A DNA stretch of 33,640 nt from Caulobacteraceae bacterium (GTDB taxonomy: Bacteria; Pseudomonadota; Alphaproteobacteria; Caulobacterales; Caulobacteraceae): assembly GCA_025359665.1 (NCBI GenBank), contig JANYFU010000592.1:1-33640 (forward strand). The letters run 5' to 3'. Positions 1 to 8,343 of this stretch are shown here, one piece after another. A program made the translations under genes and the position numbers. The notes below the pieces were generated by a model. That model did no database searches, was not told where the DNA came from, and saw nothing but the letters and a program-made list of their open reading frames with translations. Every line of letters starts with the position of its first letter. The stretch's first letter is position 1.

Positions 1-125
1 AACCGCGCGGCGGCGTAGAACAGGGGCGGCGCGCCAAAATGCGAAATCAGCACCTTGGACATGACGCTGTTCACCGCCCAGACCAGGCAGATGACGACCA
101 GCAGGGCGAGATCGCGCAGCGACAT
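1..125 (-). CDS. EamA/DMT-family transporter, N-terminal fragment
   Basis: A minus-strand reading frame starts at the ATG complementary to 123-125 and runs off the left edge, giving about 41 residues. The start reads MSLRDLALLVVICLVWAVNS, one hydrophobic helix with the Trp-Ala/Gly-x-Asn/Ser pattern seen in the first helix of EamA (drug/metabolite transporter) proteins. It is followed by a polar turn and a second hydrophobic stretch with an aromatic-Ala-Ala-Arg end, again like EamA helices 1-2. The family consists of ten-helix inner-membrane exporters of amino acids, metabolites or drugs. The substrate cannot be told from this fragment. It is divergent from pgm, with an 86-base gap that holds no motif I can support. 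Confidence 0.6.
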   Translation of the reverse strand, partial: MSLRDLALLVVICLVWAVNSVMSKVLISHFGAPPLFYAAAR

Positions 126-211
126 GGGCGGGGCTTAGGGCCGGGAGGACGCGCTGGCAATCGTGGCGCATGGGGCTGACAGGCGGCGAAAGATAGCCCA
201 TTGGCCTTGAT

Positions 212-1864
212 ATGGTCGAACGCCTGAATCCCCTCGCCGGCAAGCCGGTCCCCGCCTCCACCCTGGTCAATGTGCCGCGGCTTGTATCCGCCTTCTTCAC
301 CCTGACCCCCGACGCCGGCGTGGCCGAGCAGCGGGTGGCTTTCGGCACCTCCGGCCATCGGGGCTCGGCCTTCGCCGCTTCGTTCAACGCCGCGCACATA
401 TGGGCCATGAGCCAGGCGGTATGTCTCCATCGCAAGCGCGCCGGGATCGACGGCCCGCTGTTCCTCGGCATCGACACCCACGCCTTGGCGGAACCGGCGC
501 TGGCCTGCGCGCTGGAGGTGCTGGCCGCCAATGGCGTCGATACGATGATCGACCACGCGGGCGGCTACACGCCCACGCCGGTGATCTCGCACGCGATCCT
601 GGCCCACAACCGCGGCCGGACCGGCGGCCTGGCGGACGGGATCGTGATCAGCCCATCGCACAACCCGCCCGAGGATGGCGGCTTCAAATATAATCCACCA
701 AACGGTGGACCAGCCGACGTCGACGTCACCGGCTGGATCCAGAATACCGCCAACGACCTGCTGGCCGCTGGACTGGAGGGCGTGGCGCGTATCCCTTACG
801 AACGGGCGCGCAAGGCGGCCTGCGTCCATCGATACGACTACGTGACCCCCTATGTCGCCGACCTGGCCAATGTGGTCGACATGGTGGCGATCCGCGATGC
901 GGGTGTGCGCATCGGCATCGACCCGCTGGGCGGGGCCGCGGTCCATTACTGGGCGCCGATCATCGAGCGCTATGGATTGAACGCCACGGTGGTGAACCCG
1001 GCGGTCGATCCGACCTTCCGTTTCATGACCGCCGACTGGGACGGCAAGGTGCGGATGGATTGCTCCTCACCCTACGCCATGGCCTCGCTGGTCGCCCTGG
1101 CGGATCGGTTCGACATCGCCTTCGCCAACGATACCGACGCCGACCGTCATGGTATCGTCTGCCCCTCCAGCGGCCTGATGAACCCCAACAGTTATCTGGC
1201 CGCGGCGATCGCCTATCTCTGCACCCATCGCCCGGGCTGGCGCGCGGACAGCGCCATGGGCAAGACGGTGGCCTCCAGCGGCATGATCGACCGGGTGGCG
1301 GCCCGGTTGGGGCGACGCCTGGTGGAGGTTCCGGTCGGCTTCAAATGGTTCAGCGCCGGCCTGATCGACGGCTCGCTTGGCTTCGGGGGCGAGGAGAGCG
1401 CCGGCGCATCGTTCCTGCGCCGCGACGGATCGGTGTGGACCACCGACAAGGACGGCCTGATCCTGGGCCTGCTGGCCGCCGAAATCCGCGCCGTGACGGG
1501 TAAGGACCCCAGCCAGTTCTATGACACTGTGACCGAGGGCCTGGGCCGGTCGTTCTATGAACGCATCGACGCCCCAGCGACCGGCGCGCAGAAAAAGCGG
1601 CTAGGAAAGCTAGATTCCGACGAATTCGACACAACCAGCCTAGGCGGCGAGCCGCTCCTGGCCAAGCTGACCCGCGCGCCCGGCAACGACCAACCGATCG
1701 GCGGGCTCAAGGTGGTCACCGAAAACGGCTGGTTCGCGGCCCGCCCGTCGGGAACCGAGGACATCTACAAGATCTACGCCGAAAGCTTCCTGAGCGCCGA
1801 CCACCTGAAGCAGGTGCAGAACGACGCCCAGATCGCCATCGACAAAGTTTTGGCCGCGGGTTGA
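212..1864 (+). CDS. pgm: Phosphoglucomutase (alpha-D-glucose-phosphate specific)
   Basis: This cytoplasmic enzyme interconverts glucose-1-phosphate and glucose-6-phosphate, linking glycolysis to glycogen and sugar-nucleotide synthesis. The protein is 550 residues, the usual length for the bacterial Pgm type. Visible motifs are TSGHRGS near the N terminus, the phosphoserine loop [12 protein letters not shown] with the catalytic Ser at about residue 149, the Mg-binding loop DTDADRHG from about residue 307, the sugar-specificity loop GGEESAG near residue 393, and the C-terminal phosphate-binding loop [12 protein letters not shown] near 511-522. The ATG at 212 has only a weak ribosome site, but the N terminus that follows (NPLAGKP...) aligns with what I know of the family. 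The gene is monocistronic, convergent with the acyl-CoA dehydrogenase gene 6 bases downstream. The large antisense frame at 71-946 is a GC-rich shadow. Confidence 0.96.
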   Translation: MVERLNPLAGKPVPASTLVNVPRLVSAFFTLTPDAGVAEQRVAFGTSGHRGSAFAASFNAAHIWAMSQAVCLHRKRAGIDGPLFLGIDTHALAEPALACALEVLAANGVDTMIDHAGGYTPTPVISHAILAHNRGRTGGLADGIVISPSHNPPEDGGFKYNPPNGGPADVDVTGWIQNTANDLLAAGLEGVARIPYERARKAACVHRYDYVTPYVADLANVVDMVAIRDAGVRIGIDPLGGAAVHYWAPIIERYGLNATVVNPAVDPTFRFMTADWDGKVRMDCSSPYAMASLVALADRFDIAFANDTDADRHGIVCPSSGLMNPNSYLAAAIAYLCTHRPGWRADSAMGKTVASSGMIDRVAARLGRRLVEVPVGFKWFSAGLIDGSLGFGGEESAGASFLRRDGSVWTTDKDGLILGLLAAEIRAVTGKDPSQFYDTVTEGLGRSFYERIDAPATGAQKKRLGKLDSDEFDTTSLGGEPLLAKLTRAPGNDQPIGGLKVVTENGWFAARPSGTEDIYKIYAESFLSADHLKQVQNDAQIAIDKVLAAG

Positions 1865-1870
1865 GGAACC

Positions 1871-3016
1871 CTAAGCGGCGGCGTCGAGCGACAGGGTTTC
1901 GTAGCGGCGCAGGTGATGGTCGACAGAGCCGAATTCGCCTTCGATCAGGGTGGCGCGCTTGAAATAGTGGCCGATGGCCATTTCGTCGGTCATGCCCATG
2001 CCGCCGTGCAGCTGGATGGCGTTCTGGCCGACGAACTTGCAGGCGCGGCCGATCTGGACCTTGGCGGCGGAGAGGGATTTCGCCCGCTCGGCCGCCGGTT
2101 CGCCCAGCTTGATATGGGCCATGTAGGTCATCGAGATCGCCTGTTCGAGCTGGATGAACATATCGACCATCCGGTGCTGCAGCACCTGGAACGAGGCGAT
2201 CGGCTGGCCGAACTGCTTGCGCTGCTTGGTGTATTCCAGGGTGCCTTCGTGCAGGCGGCGCAGAACGCCGCAGGCCTCAGCGCAGGTCGCCGCGATAGCT
2301 TCGTCGACCACCTGTTCGATCAGCGGCAGGGCGTCGCCCTCCGCGCCGATCAGGGCCTCGGCGGGAACCGAGACGTTCTCGAAGAACACCTCTGAAGCGC
2401 GCCGGCCGTCAACCGTCGGATAATCGCGGGTGACCACGCCCCCCGCCGTCTTATCGACCAGGAACACGGACACGCCGCCGGCGTCGCGCTGGCCGCCGCC
2501 GGTGCGGGCGGTGACGATCAGATGGGTCGCCCATGGCGCGCCGATCACCACGGCTTTGTGGCCGTTGAGAATATAGCCTGCTCCGTCCTTGCGGGCGGTG
2601 GTGACCAGATTGGCCAGGTTGTAGCGGCCCTGGGGCTCGGCGTAAGCGAAGGCGATGGTGACCTCGCCGGCGATGATCTTGCCGATGATCTCCTCGGCGC
2701 CGGCCGGGGCGGCGTGTTTCAGAAAGCCGCCGCCGATCACCACCGTTCCGAGGTAGGGCTCAACCACCAGGGCTTTGCCGAATTCCTCCATCACCACCAT
2801 GTTATCGATCGGACCGCCGCCCAGGCCACCGAGGTCCTCCGGAAAGGCCGCGCCCAGAATGCCAAGCTCTTCGGCGAAGGCTTTCCAGACCTCCGGGCGC
2901 CAGCCCGACGCCGACTTTATCGCCGTTCGGCGGGTGTCGAAGTCATAATGGTCGGCCAGATAGCTGGCGACCGTGTCGCGCAGCATCGATTGTTCGTCGG
3001 TAAAACTGAAGTCCAT
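1871..3016 (-). CDS. Acyl-CoA dehydrogenase family protein (PimD-like small subunit)
   Basis: This is a 381-residue FAD-dependent acyl-CoA dehydrogenase, a family that introduces an alpha,beta double bond into an acyl-CoA. The N terminus (MDFSFTDEQSMLRDTVASYL) and the C-terminal block with QNAIQLHGGMGMTDE show all three ACAD domains. The short-type sequence, without the usual YEGT/S-NEIQR end, resembles the small subunit of pimeloyl-CoA dehydrogenase and of other two-gene heteromeric ACADs. Position-specific acids near the C terminus (EGEFGSVDHHLRRYE) are typical of this subgroup. It lies 44 bases downstream of the second ACAD gene on the same strand, so the two are probably co-transcribed and may form a heteromer. 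The substrate is not known: a dicarboxylyl-, branched or steroid-ring acyl-CoA are all possible. Confidence 0.88.
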   Translation of the reverse strand: MDFSFTDEQSMLRDTVASYLADHYDFDTRRTAIKSASGWRPEVWKAFAEELGILGAAFPEDLGGLGGGPIDNMVVMEEFGKALVVEPYLGTVVIGGGFLKHAAPAGAEEIIGKIIAGEVTIAFAYAEPQGRYNLANLVTTARKDGAGYILNGHKAVVIGAPWATHLIVTARTGGGQRDAGGVSVFLVDKTAGGVVTRDYPTVDGRRASEVFFENVSVPAEALIGAEGDALPLIEQVVDEAIAATCAEACGVLRRLHEGTLEYTKQRKQFGQPIASFQVLQHRMVDMFIQLEQAISMTYMAHIKLGEPAAERAKSLSAAKVQIGRACKFVGQNAIQLHGGMGMTDEMAIGHYFKRATLIEGEFGSVDHHLRRYETLSLDAAA

Positions 3017-3060
3017 GACTGATTAGGTCCCTGCTCGGTCTTTGGCCGCCATGACCTGGA

Positions 3061-4266
3061 TCAAAGACCCAGGACGGCCTTGGCGATGATATTGCGCTGG
3101 ATCTCGTTGGAGCCGCCGTAGATCGACGTCTTACGGGTATTGAAATAGGCTCCGGCCACGCCGTGCGCCTCATCCGGCCCGATGGCCCCAAGGTTGTGCG
3201 GCACGCCGCGCAGATAGGGCGCGCCATAGTGGCCGGCCGCCTCTAGGGCCAGGTCGGTCAGGCGCTGCTGGATCTCGGTGCCCTTGATCTTCAGGATCGA
3301 GGATTCCGGGCCCGGCCCCTTGCCGGAGCTCTCGCCGGCCAGGGTGCGCAGCTCGGTATATTCCAGCGCGGTGAGATCGATCTCCAGCTCGGCGACCTTA
3401 CGCTTGAAGAACGGGTCGGAGAGCAGCGGCCCGGCATCGTCGGCTAGCTGAGTACGCGCGACCTGACGTAGCCGCTCCAGGCCCCGCTTCGAGCGCGCCA
3501 CCCCGGCGATGCCGGAGCGTTCGTGCAGCAGCAAAGCCTTGGCGCAGGTCCAGCCCTGGTTTTCATGATGTATGCGGTTCTCGACCGGCACCTTCACATT
3601 GTCGAGGAAGACGTCATTGACCTCATGGCCGCCCTCCAGGGTGATCAGTGGCCGCACTGTGATCCCCGGCGATTTCATATCGATCAGCAGGAAGCTGATG
3701 CCGGCCTGAGGCTTGGCGTTGGCGTCGGTGCGCACCAGGAAGAAGCCCCAGTCGGCGTGCTGGGCCAGGGTGGTCCAGGTCTTCTGGCCGTTGACGATAT
3801 AATATTCCTTGCCGTCATCGGCGGTGATGCGTTCGGCCTTGGTCTTCAAGGAGGCCAGATCGGAACCGGCGCCGGGCTCGGAATAACCCTGGCACCACCA
3901 TACCAAGCCATCACGGATGCCGGGCAGGAAGCGTTCCTTCTGCTCGTGGGTGCCGAAGGTGTAGACCACCGGCGCCAGCATGTTCACGCCAAAGGGCAGG
4001 ACGGAAATAGTGTCGGCCCGGGCCTGTTCCTCGGACCAGATGTATTTCTGCGTCGGGGTCCAGCCGGTGCCGCCCCATTCCTTTGGCCAGGATGGCGCGG
4101 ACCAGCCCTTCTTGGCCAGGATCCGGTGCCAGGACAGAAAGTCCTCCCGGGATAGGGCTTCCTCGTCGCGCTGCTTGTCGCGCAGGGCCTGAGGGTAGTT
4201 TTCGGCGATGAAGGCGCGCGCTTCAGCGCGAAAAGCCGCGTCTTGCGGTGAAAAATCCAGATCCAT
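3061..4266 (-). CDS. Acyl-CoA dehydrogenase family protein (PimC-like large subunit)
   Basis: This 401-residue FAD-dependent acyl-CoA dehydrogenase is first in a two-gene minus-strand unit. It shows the ACAD signatures WCQGYSEPGAGSDLASLKT (FAD/substrate loop), YYIVNGQKTWTT (middle beta domain) and the C-terminal IYGGSNEIQRNIIAKAVLGL. In the last motif a Gly sits where YEG-type enzymes have their catalytic Glu, so the base is elsewhere or in the partner subunit. This is common in the PimC and FadE heteromeric groups. The protein probably pairs with the product of the downstream 381-residue gene to dehydrogenate an unusual acyl-CoA. The start ATG complementary to 4264-4266 gives a typical N terminus (MDLDFSPQDAAFRAEARAFI). 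Confidence 0.9.
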   Translation of the reverse strand: MDLDFSPQDAAFRAEARAFIAENYPQALRDKQRDEEALSREDFLSWHRILAKKGWSAPSWPKEWGGTGWTPTQKYIWSEEQARADTISVLPFGVNMLAPVVYTFGTHEQKERFLPGIRDGLVWWCQGYSEPGAGSDLASLKTKAERITADDGKEYYIVNGQKTWTTLAQHADWGFFLVRTDANAKPQAGISFLLIDMKSPGITVRPLITLEGGHEVNDVFLDNVKVPVENRIHHENQGWTCAKALLLHERSGIAGVARSKRGLERLRQVARTQLADDAGPLLSDPFFKRKVAELEIDLTALEYTELRTLAGESSGKGPGPESSILKIKGTEIQQRLTDLALEAAGHYGAPYLRGVPHNLGAIGPDEAHGVAGAYFNTRKTSIYGGSNEIQRNIIAKAVLGL

Positions 4267-4348
4267 GGCGTTGCCTCTTGGGCGGCTCCGATGTGCGAGC
4301 CGACAAGCCTGTAATCGCCCCGCCCCCCTAAAGTCCAGCCCATAGAAA

Positions 4349-4378
4349 GCGGCCCGGAGCAGGGGAACTCCGGGCCGC
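4349..4378 (-). terminator. Intrinsic terminator of the small secreted-protein gene
   Basis: A perfect 11-base-pair inverted repeat (arms 4349-4359 and 4368-4378, GCGGCCCGGAG and its complement) encloses an 8-base loop. Read on the minus strand it lies 26 bases past the stop of the gene at 4405-4776 and is followed by TTTCTAT. This is a GC-rich stem with a short U-rich tail, the form of a rho-independent terminator. It separates that gene from the acyl-CoA dehydrogenase unit downstream. Confidence 0.8.
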
Positions 4379-4404
4379 CAAACGCGAACGCGCTATTGGG
4401 GGGC

Positions 4405-4776
4405 TCAGTTCGTCCGCGTCACTCCGGATGAACCGGCCGCGGCCGAAACCGTCGCGGCGCCAGTAAGGGTTCTGCAGGAACCGTCGCGCTCGGCGATCAG
4501 AGCCGCCTTGCTGTAAACGCCGGCGTGGCGAACGGCTTGTTGGGCGGCGTCGGCGGCTTCCTGGGCGCGGACCGCGGCCATGCTCGACCGTGATCCGGCC
4601 TGGGCGTTCATCAGAGCGTTGATGTCACTGGTGTCCTGGTGGCCCAGCGAGGCGGACGACATCAGCACCTGGCAGCGGGCGGCGGCGATATACTGCGCGT
4701 CGCTCATGTGGATGGGTTGGGCGAAAGCGGCGGTTGAAAGCGCCAGCGGCGCGATCGCGATGAGGATTTTGAACAT
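4405..4776 (-). CDS. Small secreted hypothetical protein
   Basis: This 123-residue protein has a clear Sec signal peptide: a Lys near the start, a hydrophobic core (ILIAIAPLALSTAAFA) and an AxA-type cleavage site after about residue 19. The mature part is Ala-rich and mostly helical in look, with two Cys (about residues 35 and 101) that could form a disulfide in the periplasm. A stretch rich in Ala, Gln and Ser in the middle could form a short coiled coil. I do not recognise the family. The ATG complementary to 4774-4776 has GGGAA about 9 bases upstream. The gene stands alone, between an AT-rich promoter region and its own terminator at 4349-4378. Confidence 0.75.
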   Translation of the reverse strand: MFKILIAIAPLALSTAAFAQPIHMSDAQYIAAARCQVLMSSASLGHQDTSDINALMNAQAGSRSSMAAVRAQEAADAAQQAVRHAGVYSKAALIAERDGSCRTLTGAATVSAAAGSSGVTRTN

Positions 4777-4839
4777 TTTTGAATTCCCGTTCCTGGGGGG
4801 TTGTTGATGAATTCTGTATGCTTCATGAACGGACTCGAA

Positions 4840-4883
4840 ATCAAATTACTTATAGTAAATATTTGATATTACCAAATTGTAAT
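4840..4883. repeat. Two adjacent inverted repeats in an AT-rich intergenic region
   Basis: The first element has outer arms ATCAAAT (4840-4846) and ATTTGAT (4861-4867) and inner arms TACT (4847-4850) and AGTA (4854-4857). Next to it is ATTAC (4868-4872), six bases, GTAAT (4879-4883). The region is markedly AT-rich against its high-GC surroundings and lies between divergent genes (start 4776 minus, start 4989 plus). The second repeat falls between the -35 and -10 of the plus-strand promoter proposed at 4863-4892. The repeats may be operators for a dimeric regulator, but AT-rich DNA yields such repeats by chance fairly easily. Confidence 0.35.
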
Positions 4884-4892
4884 CTGTATAAC
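4863..4892 (+). promoter_or_regulatory. Candidate sigma-70-type promoter for the DUF1289 gene
   Basis: TTGATA (4863-4868, five of six matches to the -35 consensus) is separated by 18 bases from TATAAC (4887-4892, five of six to the -10 consensus). Transcription would begin near 4899, leaving an untranslated leader of about 90 bases before the ATG at 4989. On the minus strand a TATAAG hexamer (4849-4854) could be the -10 for the secreted-protein gene, but I see no good -35 for it. Confidence 0.45.
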
Positions 4893-4988
4893 TATTCATC
4901 ATTACGCTGTTCACATTACGGCGCCTTCACGTTGACACCGTTGGAGGAGGATTGCGTCTGGGTGGTCGCAACGGCATAACCGGAGCGC

Positions 4989-5204
4989 ATGAACGCGCCG
5001 CCGAAGCCCATCGTCACCCCCTGTATCAAGGTCTGTATCGTCGACGGCGAGAGCGGGTTGTGCATGGGCTGCTACCGCACCCTGAGCGAGGTGGCGGGCT
5101 GGACGCGGCTCGACGACGCGGAGCGCGCGGCGATCATGGCGGAGCTGCCCGGCCGGCCGCAAAGGGTGCGGCCGGAAAAGCTGGCGATGTTCGGGAGAGC
5201 CTAG
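4989..5204 (+). CDS. DUF1289 domain-containing protein
   Basis: This 71-residue protein has the DUF1289 pattern: P-C-I-K-V-C near residues 11-16, then C-M-G-C-Y-R-T near 25-31, then an EVAGW segment and a short basic end. The four Cys suggest a bound metal or iron-sulfur centre. The domain is common in proteobacteria and has no firmly assigned function that I know of. GGAG lies four bases before the ATG. The stop overlaps the convergent dusA stop by three bases (5201-5204). Confidence 0.88.
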   Translation: MNAPPKPIVTPCIKVCIVDGESGLCMGCYRTLSEVAGWTRLDDAERAAIMAELPGRPQRVRPEKLAMFGRA

Positions 5205-6226
5205 CTAGGCCGCGGTCGCGCCGCCTCGGCGACCACGGCCAACGCCCGCTCTATAACCTCTACGCCGGCGCCGGGAGCGTGACTGTCGACGGTAAGGATT
5301 CGCCGCCAGGCGCGAGCGCCGGGCCGTCCCTGGAACAGGCCAAGCATATGTCGCGTGATCGCCTGAAGGCGGGTTCCAAGGTCCAACTCATCCTGGACAT
5401 ACGGTAGGTATCGCCGGACGGCCTGTTCCGGCGTGACGTCCGGCGCGGCGGGATTGAACATGCGGCGGTCCACACAGCCCAACAGGCCCGGATCGTGATA
5501 GGCGGCCCGGCCCAGCATCACCCCGTCGAGCGCCTCCAGATGAGCCTCGGCGGAGTCCAGGCCGTCAAGGCCGCCATTGAGCACGACGGTCAGGCCCGGG
5601 CGCTCGCGCTTGAGACGGTGGACCAGCGCATAGTCGAGGGGCGGCACGTCGCGGTTCTGTTTGGGCGACAGACCCTCAAGCCAGGCCTTGCGGGCGTGGA
5701 CGATGAACACCTGGACACCGGCGGCGGCGCACCGATCGACCAGATCGAACAGACTGTGCTCCGGGTCCTGATCGTCGACGCCGATCCGGCATTTGACCGT
5801 GACCGGCTTGGAGGTCGCCTCGATCATAGCCGCCACGCAATCGGCCACCAGTTCTGGTTCCCGCATCAGGCAGGCGCCGAACCGGCCGCTTTGCACGCGG
5901 TCCGAAGGGCAGCCGACGTTAAGGTTGATCTCGTCATAGCCAAAAGCATCGCCGATCCGCGCAGCCTGACCCAGGGCGGTCGGATCGGCTCCCCCCAGTT
6001 GCAGCGCCACCGGATGCTCGGTCGGACCGAAAGCCAGCAACCGCTTCGTGTCGCCATGGAGGACCGCGCCGGTGGTCAACATCTCGGTGTAAAGCAGCGC
6101 GCGCGCTGTCAGGACCCGATGGAACGCCCGGCAATGGCGATCCGTCCAGTCCATCATCGGGGCTACGGAGAGTCTATATGGTTGAAATTGCTGCAATTTT
6201 CTGGATGTTTCAATGAGTTTAGTCAC
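5201..6226 (-). CDS. dusA: tRNA dihydrouridine synthase DusA
   Basis: This FMN-dependent enzyme reduces uridines 20/20a in the D-loop of tRNA to dihydrouridine using NADPH. The 341-residue protein has the DusA-type start RLSVAPMMDWTDRHCR (about 18-33), the substrate strand ALQLGG, and the catalytic loop NVGCPSDRVQSGRFGACLM, with the general-acid Cys at about residue 106. It also has VKCRIG and the FMN phosphate segment VVLNGG...GVMLGRAAY. The start is taken as GTG at 6226 because there is no ATG before the conserved APMM motif. I see no clear ribosome site, so the exact start is uncertain. The first 50 bases are noticeably AT-richer than the rest of the gene. It is convergent with the DUF1289 gene. 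Confidence 0.94.
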   Translation of the reverse strand: MTKLIETSRKLQQFQPYRLSVAPMMDWTDRHCRAFHRVLTARALLYTEMLTTGAVLHGDTKRLLAFGPTEHPVALQLGGADPTALGQAARIGDAFGYDEINLNVGCPSDRVQSGRFGACLMREPELVADCVAAMIEATSKPVTVKCRIGVDDQDPEHSLFDLVDRCAAAGVQVFIVHARKAWLEGLSPKQNRDVPPLDYALVHRLKRERPGLTVVLNGGLDGLDSAEAHLEALDGVMLGRAAYHDPGLLGCVDRRMFNPAAPDVTPEQAVRRYLPYVQDELDLGTRLQAITRHMLGLFQGRPGARAWRRILTVDSHAPGAGVEVIERALAVVAEAARPRPS

Positions 6227-6288
6227 GGAATACGCGCGCGGTTTACGACAAAATGCGCGATTCTTCGACAGGTCGCCGGACGCGCGCT

Positions 6289-6894
6289 CTAGATTGGCGC
6301 GTCGCGCTCCGACATCAGCGTCGCGAAGATCGCCGCCACCCGATTGATGAAGACCTCCCGTTCACGTCCCAGCAACGCCTCGCCGCGGATCAGGCGTTCG
6401 ACCAGAAAGCCGATATAGCTCGCCGCGAACACCCGCGCCCGCGCTTCGGCGTCGGCGCCGCCAAGCCAATCACGGATCGGCCCAAGGAATCGATCCTGTA
6501 TGAGGAGGTTCAAGAGCGGCGCGGTGGTCGGGGATGTCGCCGCGCGGAGCAGGAACTGGAACCTATGAGTCCGCGCCTCGTCAGCGTGGGGACTGTCGGC
6601 CAACATTGTCGCCATCTCGTGGGCGAAGTTCGCGCGGTCCCAATCCCGCAGCCCATCGGACCCAAACGACGCTTTCAGCGCCTCCAGGAACAAAGCCTCC
6701 TTGCCACCGAAATAGCGTTTGACGAGCGCGACATCGGCGCCGGCCTCGCGGGCGATGTCGCGCAGGGCGGTGCAATCGTAACCCAAGAGTGCGAATTGCG
6801 TCTTGGCCGCCGCGAGGATGGCCGCGCGAGTAGCCTCGGCGTCGCGTTTACGGGGATTGGCGCGAACGCGGATGAGCGCTGCGGGGTCATTCAT
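6289..6894 (-). CDS. TetR/AcrR-family transcriptional regulator
   Basis: This 201-residue protein has an N-terminal TetR DNA-binding domain: AILAAAKTQFALLGYDCTAL leads into the helix-turn-helix LRDIAREAGADVALVKRYFG at about residues 44-63, then KEALFLEAL. The remaining 130 residues are the variable ligand-binding and dimer domain. It is divergent from the P450 gene at 7050 across 155 bases that contain an inverted repeat over a candidate -35 box (6961-6976). It therefore probably represses itself and the P450 gene until an unknown hydrophobic or aromatic ligand binds. That pairing is inferred from position. Confidence 0.88.
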   Translation of the reverse strand: MNDPAALIRVRANPRKRDAEATRAAILAAAKTQFALLGYDCTALRDIAREAGADVALVKRYFGGKEALFLEALKASFGSDGLRDWDRANFAHEMATMLADSPHADEARTHRFQFLLRAATSPTTAPLLNLLIQDRFLGPIRDWLGGADAEARARVFAASYIGFLVERLIRGEALLGREREVFINRVAAIFATLMSERDAPI

Positions 6895-6960
6895 CGACGT
6901 CTATCTACATGAACCCAGGTTGATGGTCAGGCCTATTTGCGTAATCGAAATCAGAGTCAA

Positions 6961-6999
6961 GTCAATGCTCGTTGACATGAGCGTGGAGTGCGATCAAAT
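6961..6999 (+). promoter_or_regulatory. Candidate promoter and TetR operator upstream of the P450
   Basis: GTCAA (6961-6965) and TTGAC (6972-6976) form a perfect inverted repeat with six bases between, a plausible operator half-site pair. A second overlapping repeat is GCTC...GAGC (about 6967-6982). The right arm is part of TTGACA (6972-6977), an exact -35 consensus. It is followed after 16 bases by TCAAAT (6994-6999), four of six to the -10 consensus. A repressor bound here would block RNA polymerase. The extra direct copy of GTCAA at 6956-6960 adds to the impression of a binding site. Confidence 0.4.
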
Positions 7000-7049
7000 T
7001 ACTCCGCTAGCCACGATAGGGGGTAAGCCATGATCAGGGGACGGAAGCC

Positions 7050-8333
7050 ATGAATATCGCAGTGAAGATCCTGGCCGCCGACGCGGCCGCCGAGATTGCC
7101 GCCACGCCCCTGGAAAAGCTGAACCCCGCCAAGGTGGACCGCTTCTACAATGACACCATCTGGCCGGTGTTTGAGCGTCTGCGCCGTGAAGATCCCGTCC
7201 ACTTCACACCGGAGAGCGAGTACGGCCCCTATTGGTCGATCACCAAGTGGAACGACATCATGGCGGTCGACACCAACCATGAGGCCTTCTCGTCGGCCGA
7301 AGGCATCGGCCTGGCTAATCTGGAGGCCATGGCCGAGCAGGAAAAGGTCATGGGCGAACGCCGCCGCGGCGCGGGTTTCATCACCATGGACGAACCCGAG
7401 CACAGCCAGGCGCGCAAGGCGGTGAGCCCGACCCTTGCGCCCAGCAATCTGCACGCGATGAACCCTCAAGTGCGCGAGCGGGCCGGCCAGATCCTCGACT
7501 CCCTGCCGATCGGCAGGGAATTCGACTGGGTCGACCTGGTTTCGAAGGAACTGACAGCCATGACCCTGGCCACCCTGTTCGACTTCCCGTTCGAACAGCG
7601 CCGCAAGCTGCCCTGGTGGTCGGACATGATCATGAACCAGCCGGGCCACGGCCCCGTGGAAAGCTGGAAGCAGAAAGGCGAGGCGATGTTCGAGTGCTTC
7701 GGCGCCTTCAACGAACTGTGGAACCAGCGGGTCAACGCGGAACCCGGCAACGACTTGATCTCGATGCTGGCGCACAACCCTGCCACCCGGAACATGCCGA
7801 TGGAGATCTATCAGGGCAATGTCGTGCTGCTGATCGTTGGCGGCAACGACACCACGCGGAACACTATTTCGGGCAGTGTATATGCGCTCAACAAGAACCC
7901 GGACCAGTACGCCAAACTACGCGCCAACCCGAACCTGGTCCTGCCGATGATCTCAGAGACGATCCGCTGGCAGACGCCGCTGGCCCACATGAGCCGGGTG
8001 GCGACGCGGGACGTCGAGCTTGGCGGCAAGACAATCAAGAAGGGCGACCGGGTGGCCATGTGGTACATCTCCGGCAACCGCGATGAGGAAGTAATCGAAA
8101 AACCGAACGATTTCATCATCGATCGCGAGCGTCCCCGCCAGCACATGTCATTTGGCTTCGGCATCCATCGCTGCGTGGGCAACCGCGTCGCCGAGATGCA
8201 GCTGACCATCATCTGGGAGGAAATCCTGAAGCGGTTCCCGGAAATCAAGGTCGTCGGCGACCCGGTGCTCAACTACTCGGCTTTCGTTCACGGCTACGAA
8301 AGCATGCCGGTGATCATTCCGTTCCGCAACTAA
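7050..8333 (+). CDS. Cytochrome P450, CYP153-like
   Basis: This 427-residue soluble P450 monooxygenase has all the heme-enzyme landmarks. The I-helix is LLIVGGNDTTRN (about 262-273), the ExxR motif is SETIRW (Glu 303, Arg 306), and the heme loop is FGFGIHRCVGNRVAEMQL with the heme-ligating Cys at about 375. The segments ERAGQILDSLP, FDFPFEQRRKL, IRWQTPLAHMSRVATRD and WYISGNRDEEVIEKP match my memory of CYP153 proteins, which hydroxylate alkane ends and related hydrophobic substrates. Such enzymes need a ferredoxin and reductase, and neither is next to this gene. ACGGAAG precedes the ATG. A TetR gene is divergent upstream. The actual substrate is unknown. Confidence 0.92.
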   Translation: MNIAVKILAADAAAEIAATPLEKLNPAKVDRFYNDTIWPVFERLRREDPVHFTPESEYGPYWSITKWNDIMAVDTNHEAFSSAEGIGLANLEAMAEQEKVMGERRRGAGFITMDEPEHSQARKAVSPTLAPSNLHAMNPQVRERAGQILDSLPIGREFDWVDLVSKELTAMTLATLFDFPFEQRRKLPWWSDMIMNQPGHGPVESWKQKGEAMFECFGAFNELWNQRVNAEPGNDLISMLAHNPATRNMPMEIYQGNVVLLIVGGNDTTRNTISGSVYALNKNPDQYAKLRANPNLVLPMISETIRWQTPLAHMSRVATRDVELGGKTIKKGDRVAMWYISGNRDEEVIEKPNDFIIDRERPRQHMSFGFGIHRCVGNRVAEMQLTIIWEEILKRFPEIKVVGDPVLNYSAFVHGYESMPVIIPFRN

Positions 8334-8343
8334 CTGAAGCGGC

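Noticed and set aside
71-946. 291-residue minus-strand open frame antisense to pgm
   Set aside because: Composition is rich in Arg, Gly and His as expected for a high-GC shadow frame; pgm on the plus strand has all family motifs.
4779-4979. 66-residue plus-strand open frame in the AT-rich gap
   Set aside because: It lies over the promoter and repeats, has no ribosome site and resembles no protein.
5201-5208. CTAGCTAG palindrome at the DUF1289/dusA junction as a regulatory site
   Set aside because: It is simply the two overlapping stop codons on opposite strands.
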